Source of the DNA: Streptacidiphilus sp. PB12-B1b
GTDB lineage: Bacteria; Actinomycetota; Actinomycetes; Streptomycetales; Streptomycetaceae
Direction of reading: 5' to 3'
DNA: 64,000 nucleotides
Assembly (NCBI RefSeq): GCF_014084125.1
Contig: NZ_CP048405.1
Span: forward strand, 186,001 to 250,000
The translations under genes were made by a program, and so were the position numbers. A model generated the notes under the pieces. It was not told where the DNA came from. It did no database searches and worked only from the letters and a program-made list of their open reading frames with translations. This document shows positions 8,817-16,382 of this stretch, in pieces (within the stretch, counting starts at the first letter, position 1; each line of letters starts with the position of its first letter).

Positions 8817-10081
8817 ATCGTCGCCTCCGCCTGCAGCGTCGCCGCGCTCTGCCCGGCGCCGCCGATCTGGTCCGAACTGCGGGTCAGCCAGCCCTGCTTG
8901 TTCATGGTGCAGAAGGCGTACAGCTTGATCGGGAGCGAGATCATGATGACGGTGAGGGCGGTCAGCGGCAGCAGCAGGATCTCCCAGGGGTGGCGGCGCA
9001 GGTGCGAGTAGCCGCGGACGCCTCGGCCGATCAGCAGCCAGGCGGCGGCCAGCACGTAGCCGCGCGGGGTGTAGTCGAGCCGGTCGAACAGCAGGAAGCC
9101 GATGGTGAGGCCCATGGTGATCGGGGTGATCAGGATCTGCAGCACGGTGATCCGGGAGATCAGCGGCGTGCGCCAGAGCCAGCCCTTCCAGATCGCGGTC
9201 AGGTAGCAGCGGTAGGAGTTGCGGCTCCAGCGCACCCGCTGCTTCACGAACGCCGAGAAGGAGGCGGGAAACATGGATATCGCACGGGCGTTGGACTGGT
9301 GCACGGTCTTGTAGCCCGCGGCCAGCGTCAGCCAGGTCATCCGGCCGTCGTCACCGGCGATGCAGCGGCGGCCGAGGAAGAACTCGTCCTCCAGGTTGGT
9401 CACCGTCGGCAGGATCACCGAGCGCCGGTAGGCGGCGGTCCGCCCGGACAGGCAGATCACCCCGCCCTTGCGGCTCATCGCCGGGACGTAGTCGTAGTAG
9501 CGCAGGTTGACCAGCCAGTCGGCGATCCGGCGCCAGACGCTGGTGCCGCGCTGGTAGACGTTCTGCTGGGTGCCGACGCCGCCGACGGCGGGATCGGCGA
9601 AGGGCATCTGCACCGCGTCCAGCAGCCCGGGCTCCCAGGAGGTGTCGGAGTCGGCGAAGACCAGGATCTCGTTCCGGGCGGCGCGGATGCCCACGCCCAG
9701 GGCGGAGCGCTTGCCGGTGTGCTCGAAGACGATGACCCGCAGCCGGGGGTCGTTGACGGCGGCGAGCCGGCGCTGGGCCTCGGTGTCGGCGGTGTCGATG
9801 ACGACGATGACCTCGGTCGGGTCCTGCGACAGCCACGAGTCCAGGCAGCGCATCAGGATCTCGGGGTCCTCCCGGTACGAGGGGACGACCACGGAGGTGG
9901 TGGTGCGGTAGTCGTTGATCACCGGGTGCGCGAAGCGCGACGCGACGGCGCGGTACAGCCACAGCAGCCAGACGAGGACCCCGGCCAGCCCCAGCGGGAC
10001 CACCTGCCGCCAGTCGTCGCCGGCCACCAGCTGATTGAGCAAGCGTGAGATGTCATGGAGGAAGCCAGACAATCCGGACAT
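8813..10081 (-). CDS. Processive family 2 glycosyltransferase (alginate/hyaluronan synthase-like)
   Basis: A membrane polysaccharide synthase of about 422 residues. I choose ATG 10081 because AGAGGA lies 5 nt upstream; an in-frame start at 10141 would add 20 residues. An N-terminal TM (about 26-45) precedes a GT-A domain: VVVPSYRED, the DxD-type DSD at 144-146, GDD at 243-245 and QRVRW (Q281, R284, W285), the QxxRW mark of processive enzymes. Several C-terminal helices follow. It should use a UDP/GDP-sugar to make and extrude a beta-linked polymer. It is the first gene of a three-gene overlapping operon with two beta-helix proteins. The sugar is not predictable from sequence alone. Confidence 0.88.
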   Translation of the reverse strand: MSGLSGFLHDISRLLNQLVAGDDWRQVVPLGLAGVLVWLLWLYRAVASRFAHPVINDYRTTTSVVVPSYREDPEILMRCLDSWLSQDPTEVIVVIDTADTEAQRRLAAVNDPRLRVIVFEHTGKRSALGVGIRAARNEILVFADSDTSWEPGLLDAVQMPFADPAVGGVGTQQNVYQRGTSVWRRIADWLVNLRYYDYVPAMSRKGGVICLSGRTAAYRRSVILPTVTNLEDEFFLGRRCIAGDDGRMTWLTLAAGYKTVHQSNARAISMFPASFSAFVKQRVRWSRNSYRCYLTAIWKGWLWRTPLISRITVLQILITPITMGLTIGFLLFDRLDYTPRGYVLAAAWLLIGRGVRGYSHLRRHPWEILLLPLTALTVIMISLPIKLYAFCTMNKQGWLTRSSDQIGGAGQSAATLQAEATI

Positions 10082-10384
10082 GGTGATCCTCTGGATAAAG
10101 CCGTGGCGGTAGGACGCGCGAAAGCCGTGAGGGTTTTGCACCCATGGGGCTGCAAGGGGTGATCCTAGTGATACAGGACATCCTGAATAGACTGATGGGG
10201 CGATTGTTTACCTGGCTGCATCGCAGAGTTGGCCGTACTGCCCGATTTGTCGGTGTTTCTGGCGTCCGGGTAAGAAAAAAAGACGGAGTGGAGCAGCCGT
10301 GGAGGAACGGTGAAGGAAGCGGATTGGCCCGGCTCCCGCCCGGGCGGTGCTGCACACCGGCCACGCGCCTGGTAAGCATGGGCC
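10082..10384. other. Intergenic, divergent promoter region
   Basis: This 303-bp gap lies between the divergent glycosyltransferase operon and the zinc-ribbon-like gene. It is clearly less GC-rich around 10170-10280 than the genes beside it, as expected for promoters. No perfect inverted repeat or riboswitch fold was recognised. Confidence 0.5.
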
Positions 10385-11011
10385 GTGCGCTTCCAATCCG
10401 TCCCCATGCCCCCGACCGTCCAGGCCCGGCCGCGCGACCCGCGCGGCTACCCGGTGCCGGCGATCACCCCGTGGGAGGGCGACGAGCCGCAGTTCGCCCT
10501 CACCGACCACGGCCGCAGCGCCGACTGCGCGCTCAAGCGGCTGTGCTCCGTCTGCGGCGGCCCGATGCCGCGCGGGCCGGTGTGGCGGGTGGTCGGCGCG
10601 GCCGAGAGCGCGGCCATCGCGCAGGCGCTGGCGGCCGGGCTGCCCTACCGCAACCTGACGCCGACGCTGGAGGGCCCCGGACACCGCGCCTGCATGCTGT
10701 ACGCGTCCATGGTCTGCCCCTACCTGGCGCGCCCCAACGCCCGCCGGGGCAGCTCGGCCGAGCAGCCCGACGAGCTGACCGCGCACGTCCAGCGCGGCGC
10801 GGTGCGCGGCTCCTCGGGCGCGGTGGTGGGCTTCGCCGACTACGAGTACGCGGTCACCCCCGCGCAGGTGCTGTTCCGCTTCCTGGACGTGGTCGAGTTC
10901 CTGCCGCACCAGGAGTCCGACGCGCACATCGACGAGCTGCGGGCCGAGCTGGAGGCCCGGACCGCTTCGGGTGGCGGTGAGCGGGACGGACGTCCGGGTC
11001 AGGCCCGGTAG
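10385..11011 (+). CDS. Conserved hypothetical protein with Cys/His cluster
   Basis: A 208-residue protein from GTG 10385 (ATG 10409 is an alternative; neither has a strong ribosome binding site). It contains a CSVCGG pair near residues 56-59 and a later GHRAC...VC arrangement near 100-115, which could bind a metal or disulfide-bond. The rest is not recognisable to me. It has no signal peptide or TM and overlaps the 3' end of the convergent lipoprotein gene by 13 bp. It looks like a lineage-restricted actinobacterial protein; function unknown. Confidence 0.6.
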   Translation: MRFQSVPMPPTVQARPRDPRGYPVPAITPWEGDEPQFALTDHGRSADCALKRLCSVCGGPMPRGPVWRVVGAAESAAIAQALAAGLPYRNLTPTLEGPGHRACMLYASMVCPYLARPNARRGSSAEQPDELTAHVQRGAVRGSSGAVVGFADYEYAVTPAQVLFRFLDVVEFLPHQESDAHIDELRAELEARTASGGGERDGRPGQAR

Positions 11012-12057
11012 GCGGGCAGCCCGACGTAGCCGGAGACCAGCACCGGCGCGGCCGAGCCGTTGACCGGCAGCGTGACGATGCCGCTCGGGGTCCGGGCGGC
11101 GACGGTGGAGCCGTCGGCCGACACGGCGGGCTCGGTGTAGTCGGTGGCGGCGTTCGGCGTCAGGTCCCTGGCCGCGCCGTCCGAGCTGTCCTGGTCCAGC
11201 TCGAAGAGGTGGTCGTGGCCGCCGACCGAGCGGACGAAGACGATCTCGCCGTCGGGCGCCAGCGCCGGCTCGGAGCCCGAGGTCCGGGCCATGCCCTGCT
11301 GCCGCAGGTAGTCGTCGCGGATGTACACCTCGCCGTTGCCGGAGTTGGCGTAGACGGCGGCGCCCTGCGGCCCGCCGGTGCCCGGCCACAGGTTGCCGGT
11401 CTGCGGCAGGTCCGGCAGGCCCGCCAGCTGGCCCAGCGGCAGCGGCGCCGGGGTGCCGTCGACGGCGGTCGCCGCGATGGACTCCAGCCGGGAGACGCCT
11501 CCGGTGGAGACCGCGAAGAAGAGGTTGTCCCGGGCCGGGAACTTGTACTGGCTGTCGTAGGCGGTCACCTGCCAGACCGGGTGCGACCAGACCTGGCCGC
11601 CGGTGTTGCGCGCCACGACCACCCGCCCGCTGCCGTCCGGATCGGCCACCACCAGATCGCCCGAGCCGTCGATGAACGCCGCCCTGGAGCCGTTCGGCGA
11701 CCAGGACAGATCCCGCACGACCGTGCCGAAGTCCACCCGGGTGCCGTTCATGACCACGTAGTCGGTGCCGTCGCTGATGGTCAGCCCGCTGCCCCCGGTG
11801 CCGTTCAGCGGCGCTGCCGGTGCGGTACCGGCCGGTGCGGAGGCCGTGGCCGAGGGGGTGTGCGCCGTGGGCGCCTGCGCGGGAGCGGTGGCGGTGCCGA
11901 CGGGGCTCGGCGAGCGGGTGCCGGCCGCCGAGGGGGAGCCTGCGGCGGTGGCCGGGGAGGTCGGACCGCAACCGGTGAGCAGCAGGGCCGCGCCGGTGGT
12001 GACGGCGGCGCTCAGGGCGATGGCGGAGGCGGTTCTGCGGCGCTGGCGACTGGACAT
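10999..12057 (-). CDS. PD40/TolB-like beta-propeller lipoprotein
   Basis: A 352-residue lipoprotein starting at ATG 12057. Signal peptide with lipobox LLTGC (Cys about 30), then a Ser/Thr/Pro/Ala-rich linker (about 31-85) and a propeller of WD40-like PD40 repeats (DLSWSPNGSRAAFIDGSG, EPALAPDGEIVFVRS, EPAVSADGSTVAAR). It should be anchored on the outer face of the membrane. The linker and propeller layout resembles the N-terminal half of the secreted protein at 1940-4030. No enzymatic motif is seen; a binding or scaffold role is inferred. Confidence 0.82.
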   Translation of the reverse strand: MSSRQRRRTASAIALSAAVTTGAALLLTGCGPTSPATAAGSPSAAGTRSPSPVGTATAPAQAPTAHTPSATASAPAGTAPAAPLNGTGGSGLTISDGTDYVVMNGTRVDFGTVVRDLSWSPNGSRAAFIDGSGDLVVADPDGSGRVVVARNTGGQVWSHPVWQVTAYDSQYKFPARDNLFFAVSTGGVSRLESIAATAVDGTPAPLPLGQLAGLPDLPQTGNLWPGTGGPQGAAVYANSGNGEVYIRDDYLRQQGMARTSGSEPALAPDGEIVFVRSVGGHDHLFELDQDSSDGAARDLTPNAATDYTEPAVSADGSTVAARTPSGIVTLPVNGSAAPVLVSGYVGLPAYRA

Positions 12058-12208
12058 CCTGGGCTCCCCGTCGGCGGCGGAAGCGGTCTGCTTCCGAATT
12101 CCGGTGCTGGGAGAAGAGTGGCAGCGCGAAATCCCGGCGCTGTCAGGCCGTTGTCACGGCATGGCAACAGCGTTCCCGGATTGCGGCCGTCACCGGTGGG
12201 AAAGTACC

Positions 12209-12257
12209 GAAAAATTCCCCGGCCCCGGTCCGCGCGGTGCGGATCGGGGCCGGGGAA
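12209..12257 (-). terminator. Rho-independent terminator downstream of the flotillin gene
   Basis: A perfect 13-bp inverted repeat (12215-12227 with 12245-12257, arms TTCCCCGGCCCCG / CGGGGCCGGGGAA) encloses a 17-nt loop. On the minus strand the right side is followed by a run of T residues (the A-tract at 12210-12214), giving the classic stem plus U-tract. It lies just beyond the flotillin stop codon. Confidence 0.85.
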
Positions 12258-12266
12258 ACAGCGGTC

Positions 12267-12300
12267 GCCGATATCCGGTATCCGATACCTGATATCCGGC
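12267..12300. repeat. Nested palindrome in the flotillin 3' region
   Basis: A 34-bp near-palindrome built of an inner perfect repeat (GGTATC-C-GATACC) flanked by GATATC-containing outer arms. It sits between the flotillin stop and the terminator. It may be an extra 3' stabilising stem or a protein-binding site; no function can be assigned. Confidence 0.6.
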
Positions 12301-12308
12301 GTACCGGA

Positions 12309-13472
12309 CTATTCGATCTCGATCGGGCCGCCCTCGCGCCGGTTCGGGGCGCCGCCGCCGCGCTGCTGGTGCTTGTCGTCGCCGGTGCTCTGCGGGGTGC
12401 CGAGGTTGGCCCGGACCGAGTCCAGGATGGTCAGACCCTGGCTGACCAGGCCCGCGGCGATCTCGCTCAGCCCGTCCGCGCCGTTCAGGACGTTGACGTT
12501 GGCCCCGGCCAGGCCGTTGGCGGCCTCCTTGACGATCAGCGGCAGCTGGTCGATCAGCATCCGGTCCAGCGCCACCCGGTCGTACGAGGCGGCAGCCTCG
12601 GCCTGGATCTTCATCCGGTTGGCCTCGGCCGTGGCCAGCACCCGGATCCGCTCGGCCTCGGCCTCGGCGGGCTTCACGATCTCGGCCACCAGCTGCTGCT
12701 GCCGCAGCTCGGCCGCGCGCTGGGCCAGCTCGGTCTGCGCCAGCAGCACCTCCTGCTGCGCCTGGGCCTGCGCCAGCGGCCCGGCCTGCGCGGCCTCCGC
12801 CTGCGCCCGCTCCACCTCGGCCGAGTACTGCGCCTGGACGACCGCGGTCTGCCGCTGGTACTCGGCCTGGTTCCGCGCCGCTGCCTGCTGCGCCTCGGCC
12901 GACTGCTGGGTGGCCATGGCCTGGGCGATCTGCGCCTGCCGCTGGATGGCGGCCTTGTGCGGGGCCGCCATGGCCGCGATGTAGCCGGTCTGGCCGTCGT
13001 CGATGGACTGGATCTGCAGCGAGTCGACGCTCAGGCCGATGGTGCCCATCTCGGTCTTGGAGGTCTCCAGGACCTCGGTGGCCAGCTTCTGCCGCTCGGT
13101 GACGATCTCCTCGACCGTCATCGAGCCGATGATGGAGCGCAGGTGGCCGGCGAAGATCCGCCCGGTCAGGACGGCCATCTGGTCCTGGTCGGAGAGGAAG
13201 CGCTGGCCGGCGTTGATGATGCTCTCCTTGTCGTTGCCGACCTTGAAGGCGATCACGGCCCGGACCGTCAGGGCGATGCCCTGCTTGGTCACGCAGGTCT
13301 CGTCCACCTCGGCCTCGCACATGGCCAGGGTGAGGAAGCGGGTCTTCCGGAAGATCGGAAGCACGAACGCCCCGTGACCGGTCACCACGCGGAACGGCGC
13401 GGTCCCCATCCCGCGCCGACCTCCTGAGATCAGCATTGCCTCGTCGGGAGCGGGAACCCGGTAACCGAACAT
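12309..13472 (-). CDS. Flotillin-like SPFH domain protein
   Basis: A 387-residue cytoplasmic-face membrane-associated scaffold starting at ATG 13472. The N-terminal half (about 1-180) is an SPFH/band-7 domain (FRVVTGHGAFVLPIFRKTRFLTL is typical flotillin), followed by a long Ala/Gln/Glu-rich coiled coil (about 185-330) with AEAERIR repeats and a polar tail. Flotillins organise membrane microdomains and usually lack a true TM helix, as here. The gene follows an NfeD-like partner by 12 nt, the standard bacterial pairing, and ends at a strong terminator. Confidence 0.92.
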   Translation of the reverse strand: MFGYRVPAPDEAMLISGGRRGMGTAPFRVVTGHGAFVLPIFRKTRFLTLAMCEAEVDETCVTKQGIALTVRAVIAFKVGNDKESIINAGQRFLSDQDQMAVLTGRIFAGHLRSIIGSMTVEEIVTERQKLATEVLETSKTEMGTIGLSVDSLQIQSIDDGQTGYIAAMAAPHKAAIQRQAQIAQAMATQQSAEAQQAAARNQAEYQRQTAVVQAQYSAEVERAQAEAAQAGPLAQAQAQQEVLLAQTELAQRAAELRQQQLVAEIVKPAEAEAERIRVLATAEANRMKIQAEAAASYDRVALDRMLIDQLPLIVKEAANGLAGANVNVLNGADGLSEIAAGLVSQGLTILDSVRANLGTPQSTGDDKHQQRGGGAPNRREGGPIEIE

Positions 13473-13484
13473 CCTTATGTCTCC

Positions 13485-13736
13485 TCAGTCGGCGTCGCCG
13501 GCGTCGCCGGTCAACGCATCCAACGGATCGGCCCACTCGATGACGTCGACCTGGCGACTGCCCCGGGATTCGATCACGAGTACGGGTGCCCCCTTGGGGA
13601 GGGGTTCGGGCGACCAGGCGAGAAAGGTCTCGGTGCCGCCTCTGACGTGCACCAGTGCCTCACCGGGGCCGACGGTCCCGCGGGTGCCGACGAGCAGCAC
13701 TCCGGTACGGCCCACCACTTCCTCGTCCGGTGCCAT
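13485..13736 (-). CDS. NfeD-like OB-fold protein
   Basis: An 83-residue protein from ATG 13736, about the size of a lone NfeD C-terminal domain. It shows the small beta-barrel pattern GRTGVLLVGTRGTVGPGEALV...PVLVIESRGSRQVDVIEW. NfeD OB-fold domains work with SPFH/flotillin partners in membrane quality control. The flotillin gene lies 12 nt downstream on the same strand, which supports the call. There is no TM segment, so this is the short soluble version. Confidence 0.8.
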   Translation of the reverse strand: MAPDEEVVGRTGVLLVGTRGTVGPGEALVHVRGGTETFLAWSPEPLPKGAPVLVIESRGSRQVDVIEWADPLDALTGDAGDAD

Positions 13737-14102
13737 CGGTGGCAGCCCCTCATTCCATCCGATCCTGCGTTCCAGACCCTAGCGCTCCGCCGTTCCCCAG
13801 CCCATCCCCGGTACCGACCGAAGTGGATCGAGGTGCGCGGCGGGGTCCACTTTCAGGTTAGCCACCGCGGGCGGCTCGGGCCCGGGCGGCGCGGCTGCCG
13901 GGGTACTGGGCCATCCGGGTGAGCGCCCCGGTGCGGAGCGGGCCGTGCCCCCGTCATGGCGGGGGCAGGGGGCCGCGCAAGTCGCCGGACGGGGGTCGAG
14001 GCCCCCCGTTCAGGGGTGTCGTCCGCCCCGGGATTGGGTGACGATCACATCAACGTACCGGCCGCGGGTTCGCCGAAGCCGGCCCACCGTCCGAGGAGAT
14101 CC
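13737..14102. other. Intergenic, divergent promoter region
   Basis: A 366-bp gap between the divergent NfeD and sedolisin genes. It holds a GCCCCC...GGGGGC stem near 13945-13970 and other GC-rich hairpins that could be leader structures. The sedolisin ribosome binding site (AGGAGATCC) ends at 14102. No gene seen. Confidence 0.5.
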
Positions 14103-15503
14103 ATGGTCCCGCGCCCCACCGTCCGCGTCCGTGCCACCCGGGCCGCCGCCGTGCTCACGGCCGGAGCCTCGGCGCTGCTGGCCTTCTCCGGCGCGGTCGC
14201 GCCGGGCGCCGCACCCGCCGCCGGGGCGCAGGCCGTCCGGGCGCAGGCCGCCGGGGCAGGGGCGCCCCAGGTCGTGCCGGCCTCCGTCGGGCAGACGCTG
14301 ATATCCGGGCTGCGCGAGCCGATCTCCACCTCCGCCTGCCTGACGCAGATGAAGGTGCGCTGCTACTCCCCGCTGCAGTACCGCGCCGCATACGACCTCG
14401 CCCCGCTGTACCGGGCAGGTATCACCGGCCGGGGCCGGACCATCGTCGTCGTGGACTCCTACGGCTCCCCGACCATCCAGCGCGACCTGAACGTCTTCGA
14501 CAAGGCCTTCGGCCTGCCCGGCACCACCGTGCAGGTGGACAAGTGGGGCAAGGTCCCGGCCTGGAACCCCAAGGACGACAACCAGACCGGCTGGGCCGGC
14601 GAGACCACCCTGGACGTCGAGTACGCGCACGCCATGGCGCCCGGCGCCAAGATCGTCCTGGTGGAGACCGGGGTCAACGAGAACGAGGGCACCAGCGGCC
14701 TGCCGCAGATGATGGACGCCGAGACGTACCTGATCAACCACGGCGTCGGCGACGTCATCTCGCAGAGCTTCGGCGCGACCGAGAACACCTTCCCCGGCTT
14801 CGGCAAGGACGGCACGCGCTCGCTGACCGCGCTGCGCTACGCCTTCACCGACGCCCAGCGCAAGGGCGTCACGGTGCTCGGCGCGGCCGGGGACGCGGGC
14901 GCCGCCAGCGAGACCGCCAACGGCGGCCTGTACCGCTACCCGGCCAACTCCTGGCCGTCCTCCGACCCGCTGGTCACCTCCGTCGGCGGCACCCAGCTGA
15001 CGCTGGACAACGCCGGCCGGCGCACCGCCCCCGACGTGGTCTGGAACGACGGCAACGGCGCGGGCGGCGGCGGCTGGTCGTACGTCTTCTCCCGCCCGGC
15101 CTACCAGAACGGCGTCGCCAAGGTCGTCGGAACCCACCGCGGCACCCCCGACATCAGCATGTCGGCCTCGGTCGACGGCGGTGCCTGGGTGTACTCCTCG
15201 TTCGCGCCCGGCGAGGGCTGGGGGATCGTCGGCGGCACCAGCGAGGCCACGCCGATCTTCTCCGGCATCGTCGCGCTGGCCGACCAGAAGGCCGGCCACC
15301 GGCTCGGCCTGATCAACCCCGCGCTGTACGCGATGGGCGGCCACGGCTCGGCCGCCGACGGCATCGTCGACGTCACCGCGGGCAACAACGCCTACCAGGG
15401 CGTCAAGGGCAACGCCGCCGGCAAGGGCTACGACCTGGCCAGCGGCTGGGGCACCGTCGACGGGACGCTCTTCGTGGACGCGCTGGCGGCCGCCTCGCGC
15501 TGA
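14103..15503 (+). CDS. Secreted sedolisin (S53 serine-carboxyl peptidase)
   Basis: A 466-residue secreted protease. ATG 14103 is chosen because AGGAG lies just upstream and a Sec signal peptide (about 1-40) follows at once. Catalytic residues of the sedolisin triad are visible: E167 and D171 in GETTLDVEYAHAMAPGA, the oxyanion-site Asp D264 in AAGDAG, and the nucleophile S380 in GGTSEATPIFSG. C-terminal Asp/Gly segments (GIVDVTAG, GYDLASGWG) fit the calcium site. Unlike classical members, the propeptide is very short. It should degrade extracellular proteins, usually at acidic pH. Confidence 0.92.
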   Translation: MVPRPTVRVRATRAAAVLTAGASALLAFSGAVAPGAAPAAGAQAVRAQAAGAGAPQVVPASVGQTLISGLREPISTSACLTQMKVRCYSPLQYRAAYDLAPLYRAGITGRGRTIVVVDSYGSPTIQRDLNVFDKAFGLPGTTVQVDKWGKVPAWNPKDDNQTGWAGETTLDVEYAHAMAPGAKIVLVETGVNENEGTSGLPQMMDAETYLINHGVGDVISQSFGATENTFPGFGKDGTRSLTALRYAFTDAQRKGVTVLGAAGDAGAASETANGGLYRYPANSWPSSDPLVTSVGGTQLTLDNAGRRTAPDVVWNDGNGAGGGGWSYVFSRPAYQNGVAKVVGTHRGTPDISMSASVDGGAWVYSSFAPGEGWGIVGGTSEATPIFSGIVALADQKAGHRLGLINPALYAMGGHGSAADGIVDVTAGNNAYQGVKGNAAGKGYDLASGWGTVDGTLFVDALAAASR

Positions 15504-15584
15504 CCCGCCCACCGGCCGCCGCGCCGGTCCGAAGCCGTGCCCCGGGATGCCGCCGCGTCCCGGGGCACACCCGTGTCCGGGGGC

Positions 15585-15660
15585 CGCTCGGGGATCGTCG
15601 GGGGCCGCTCCGTGCCGCTCGGGGCCGCTCGGGGCCGCTCGGGGGCCGCTCGGGGCCGCC
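15585..15660. repeat. Tandem ~10-bp GC repeat after the sedolisin gene
   Basis: Several imperfect head-to-tail copies of a GGGGCCGCTC unit follow the sedolisin stop codon. The low-complexity array lies in non-coding DNA and could fold into alternative stems; no function is evident. Confidence 0.75.
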
Positions 15661-15797
15661 GAACGGCCGAGGGAGGATCGTTTCCGCAGCCACGTACGGG
15701 TGGGCCCGCGCATCCCCGTCCGAATCGTGGGGAACCGCTGTGGCCGTCGGGAGTCTGTCCCCGTCCCGACCACCCTCCCCAGCAGAAGGAACGCTCC

Positions 15798-16142
15798 ATG
15801 CGTCTGCGCAACACCCTGGCTGCCGCCGTCGGCGCCGCTGTCCTCGTGATGACCCTGCCCACCTCGGCCGACGCGGCCGGCGGCGAGTTCCGCTACACCT
15901 TCCACGGCCACGCGGGCGAGCTGCGGCTCGGCCGGATCGTGGACCCGCCGAGCCGCGAGTGCATCACCCTCCCGGAGGTGGCGGACGAGGACGAGCTGCC
16001 CGCCGACAGCCCGCGCAACGACACCGACGCCACCGCCACGGTTTTCTCCGGCGCCGACTGCACCGGCGAGTGGTTCAGCCTGCGGCCGTACGGCGGGCAC
16101 GCCTCGGAACGGCTCAAGCTGCGCTCGGTGGTGTTCTCCTGA
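15798..16142 (+). CDS. Small secreted protein, conserved in streptomycetes
   Basis: A 114-residue exported protein. ATG 15798 is chosen because AGAAGGA lies upstream and a signal peptide follows (RLRNTLAAAVGAAVLVMTL, cleavage near ADA-A). The mature part has two Cys (CITLP and DCTG) likely forming a disulfide, with the pattern PRNDTDATATVFSGADCTGEWF ending in LRSVVFS. This resembles short streptomycete secreted proteins with a crystallin- or inhibitor-like look. Function not established. Confidence 0.75.
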   Translation: MRLRNTLAAAVGAAVLVMTLPTSADAAGGEFRYTFHGHAGELRLGRIVDPPSRECITLPEVADEDELPADSPRNDTDATATVFSGADCTGEWFSLRPYGGHASERLKLRSVVFS

Positions 16143-16286
16143 CGGACTGTCCGCTGATCGGGCCGCCCCCGGGCCCGCTGTCCTGAGCCGGCTTCTCCGA
16201 GGCCGGGCCGCCTGTCCCCGCCGCCCCGGCGCCCCAGTGATTCGGCTGGGCCGCCGGGGCCCTCCGGGCTATTTCAACGGTGCCCC

Positions 16287-16334
16287 TTGACAGTGCAAAT
16301 TGGCCTAGGCCAATATCCGATTGGTCTGGACCAT
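16287..16334 (+). promoter_or_regulatory. Promoter with two DasR-like (dre) palindromes
   Basis: A TTGACA -35 box (16287-16292) is followed about 18 bp later by a weak CAATAT -10. Two related palindromes overlie it: TTGGCCTAGGCCAA (16300-16313, perfect) and TTGGTCTGGACCAT (16321-16334, near-perfect), with centres exactly 21 bp apart. Both resemble the dre consensus, whose core is TGGTCTAGACCA, bound by the GlcNAc-responsive GntR regulator DasR. The gene behind them is a beta-N-acetylhexosaminidase, a logical DasR target. Repression is inferred, not shown. Confidence 0.75.
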
Positions 16335-16382
16335 CGGCCCAGGCGGCGGTTCGCGCTCCGGCACTATCGGAAGGCCCGATTG

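Noticed and set aside
4301-10202. Identical 12-mer ACTGATGGGGCG at 4301 and 10191, both intergenic
   Set aside because: Short and without extended similarity or symmetry; compatible with chance in 64 kb.
15547-15849. Extra small plus-strand genes between the sedolisin and the 15798 gene
   Set aside because: They run through the tandem GC repeat array, lack ribosome binding sites and have no protein character.
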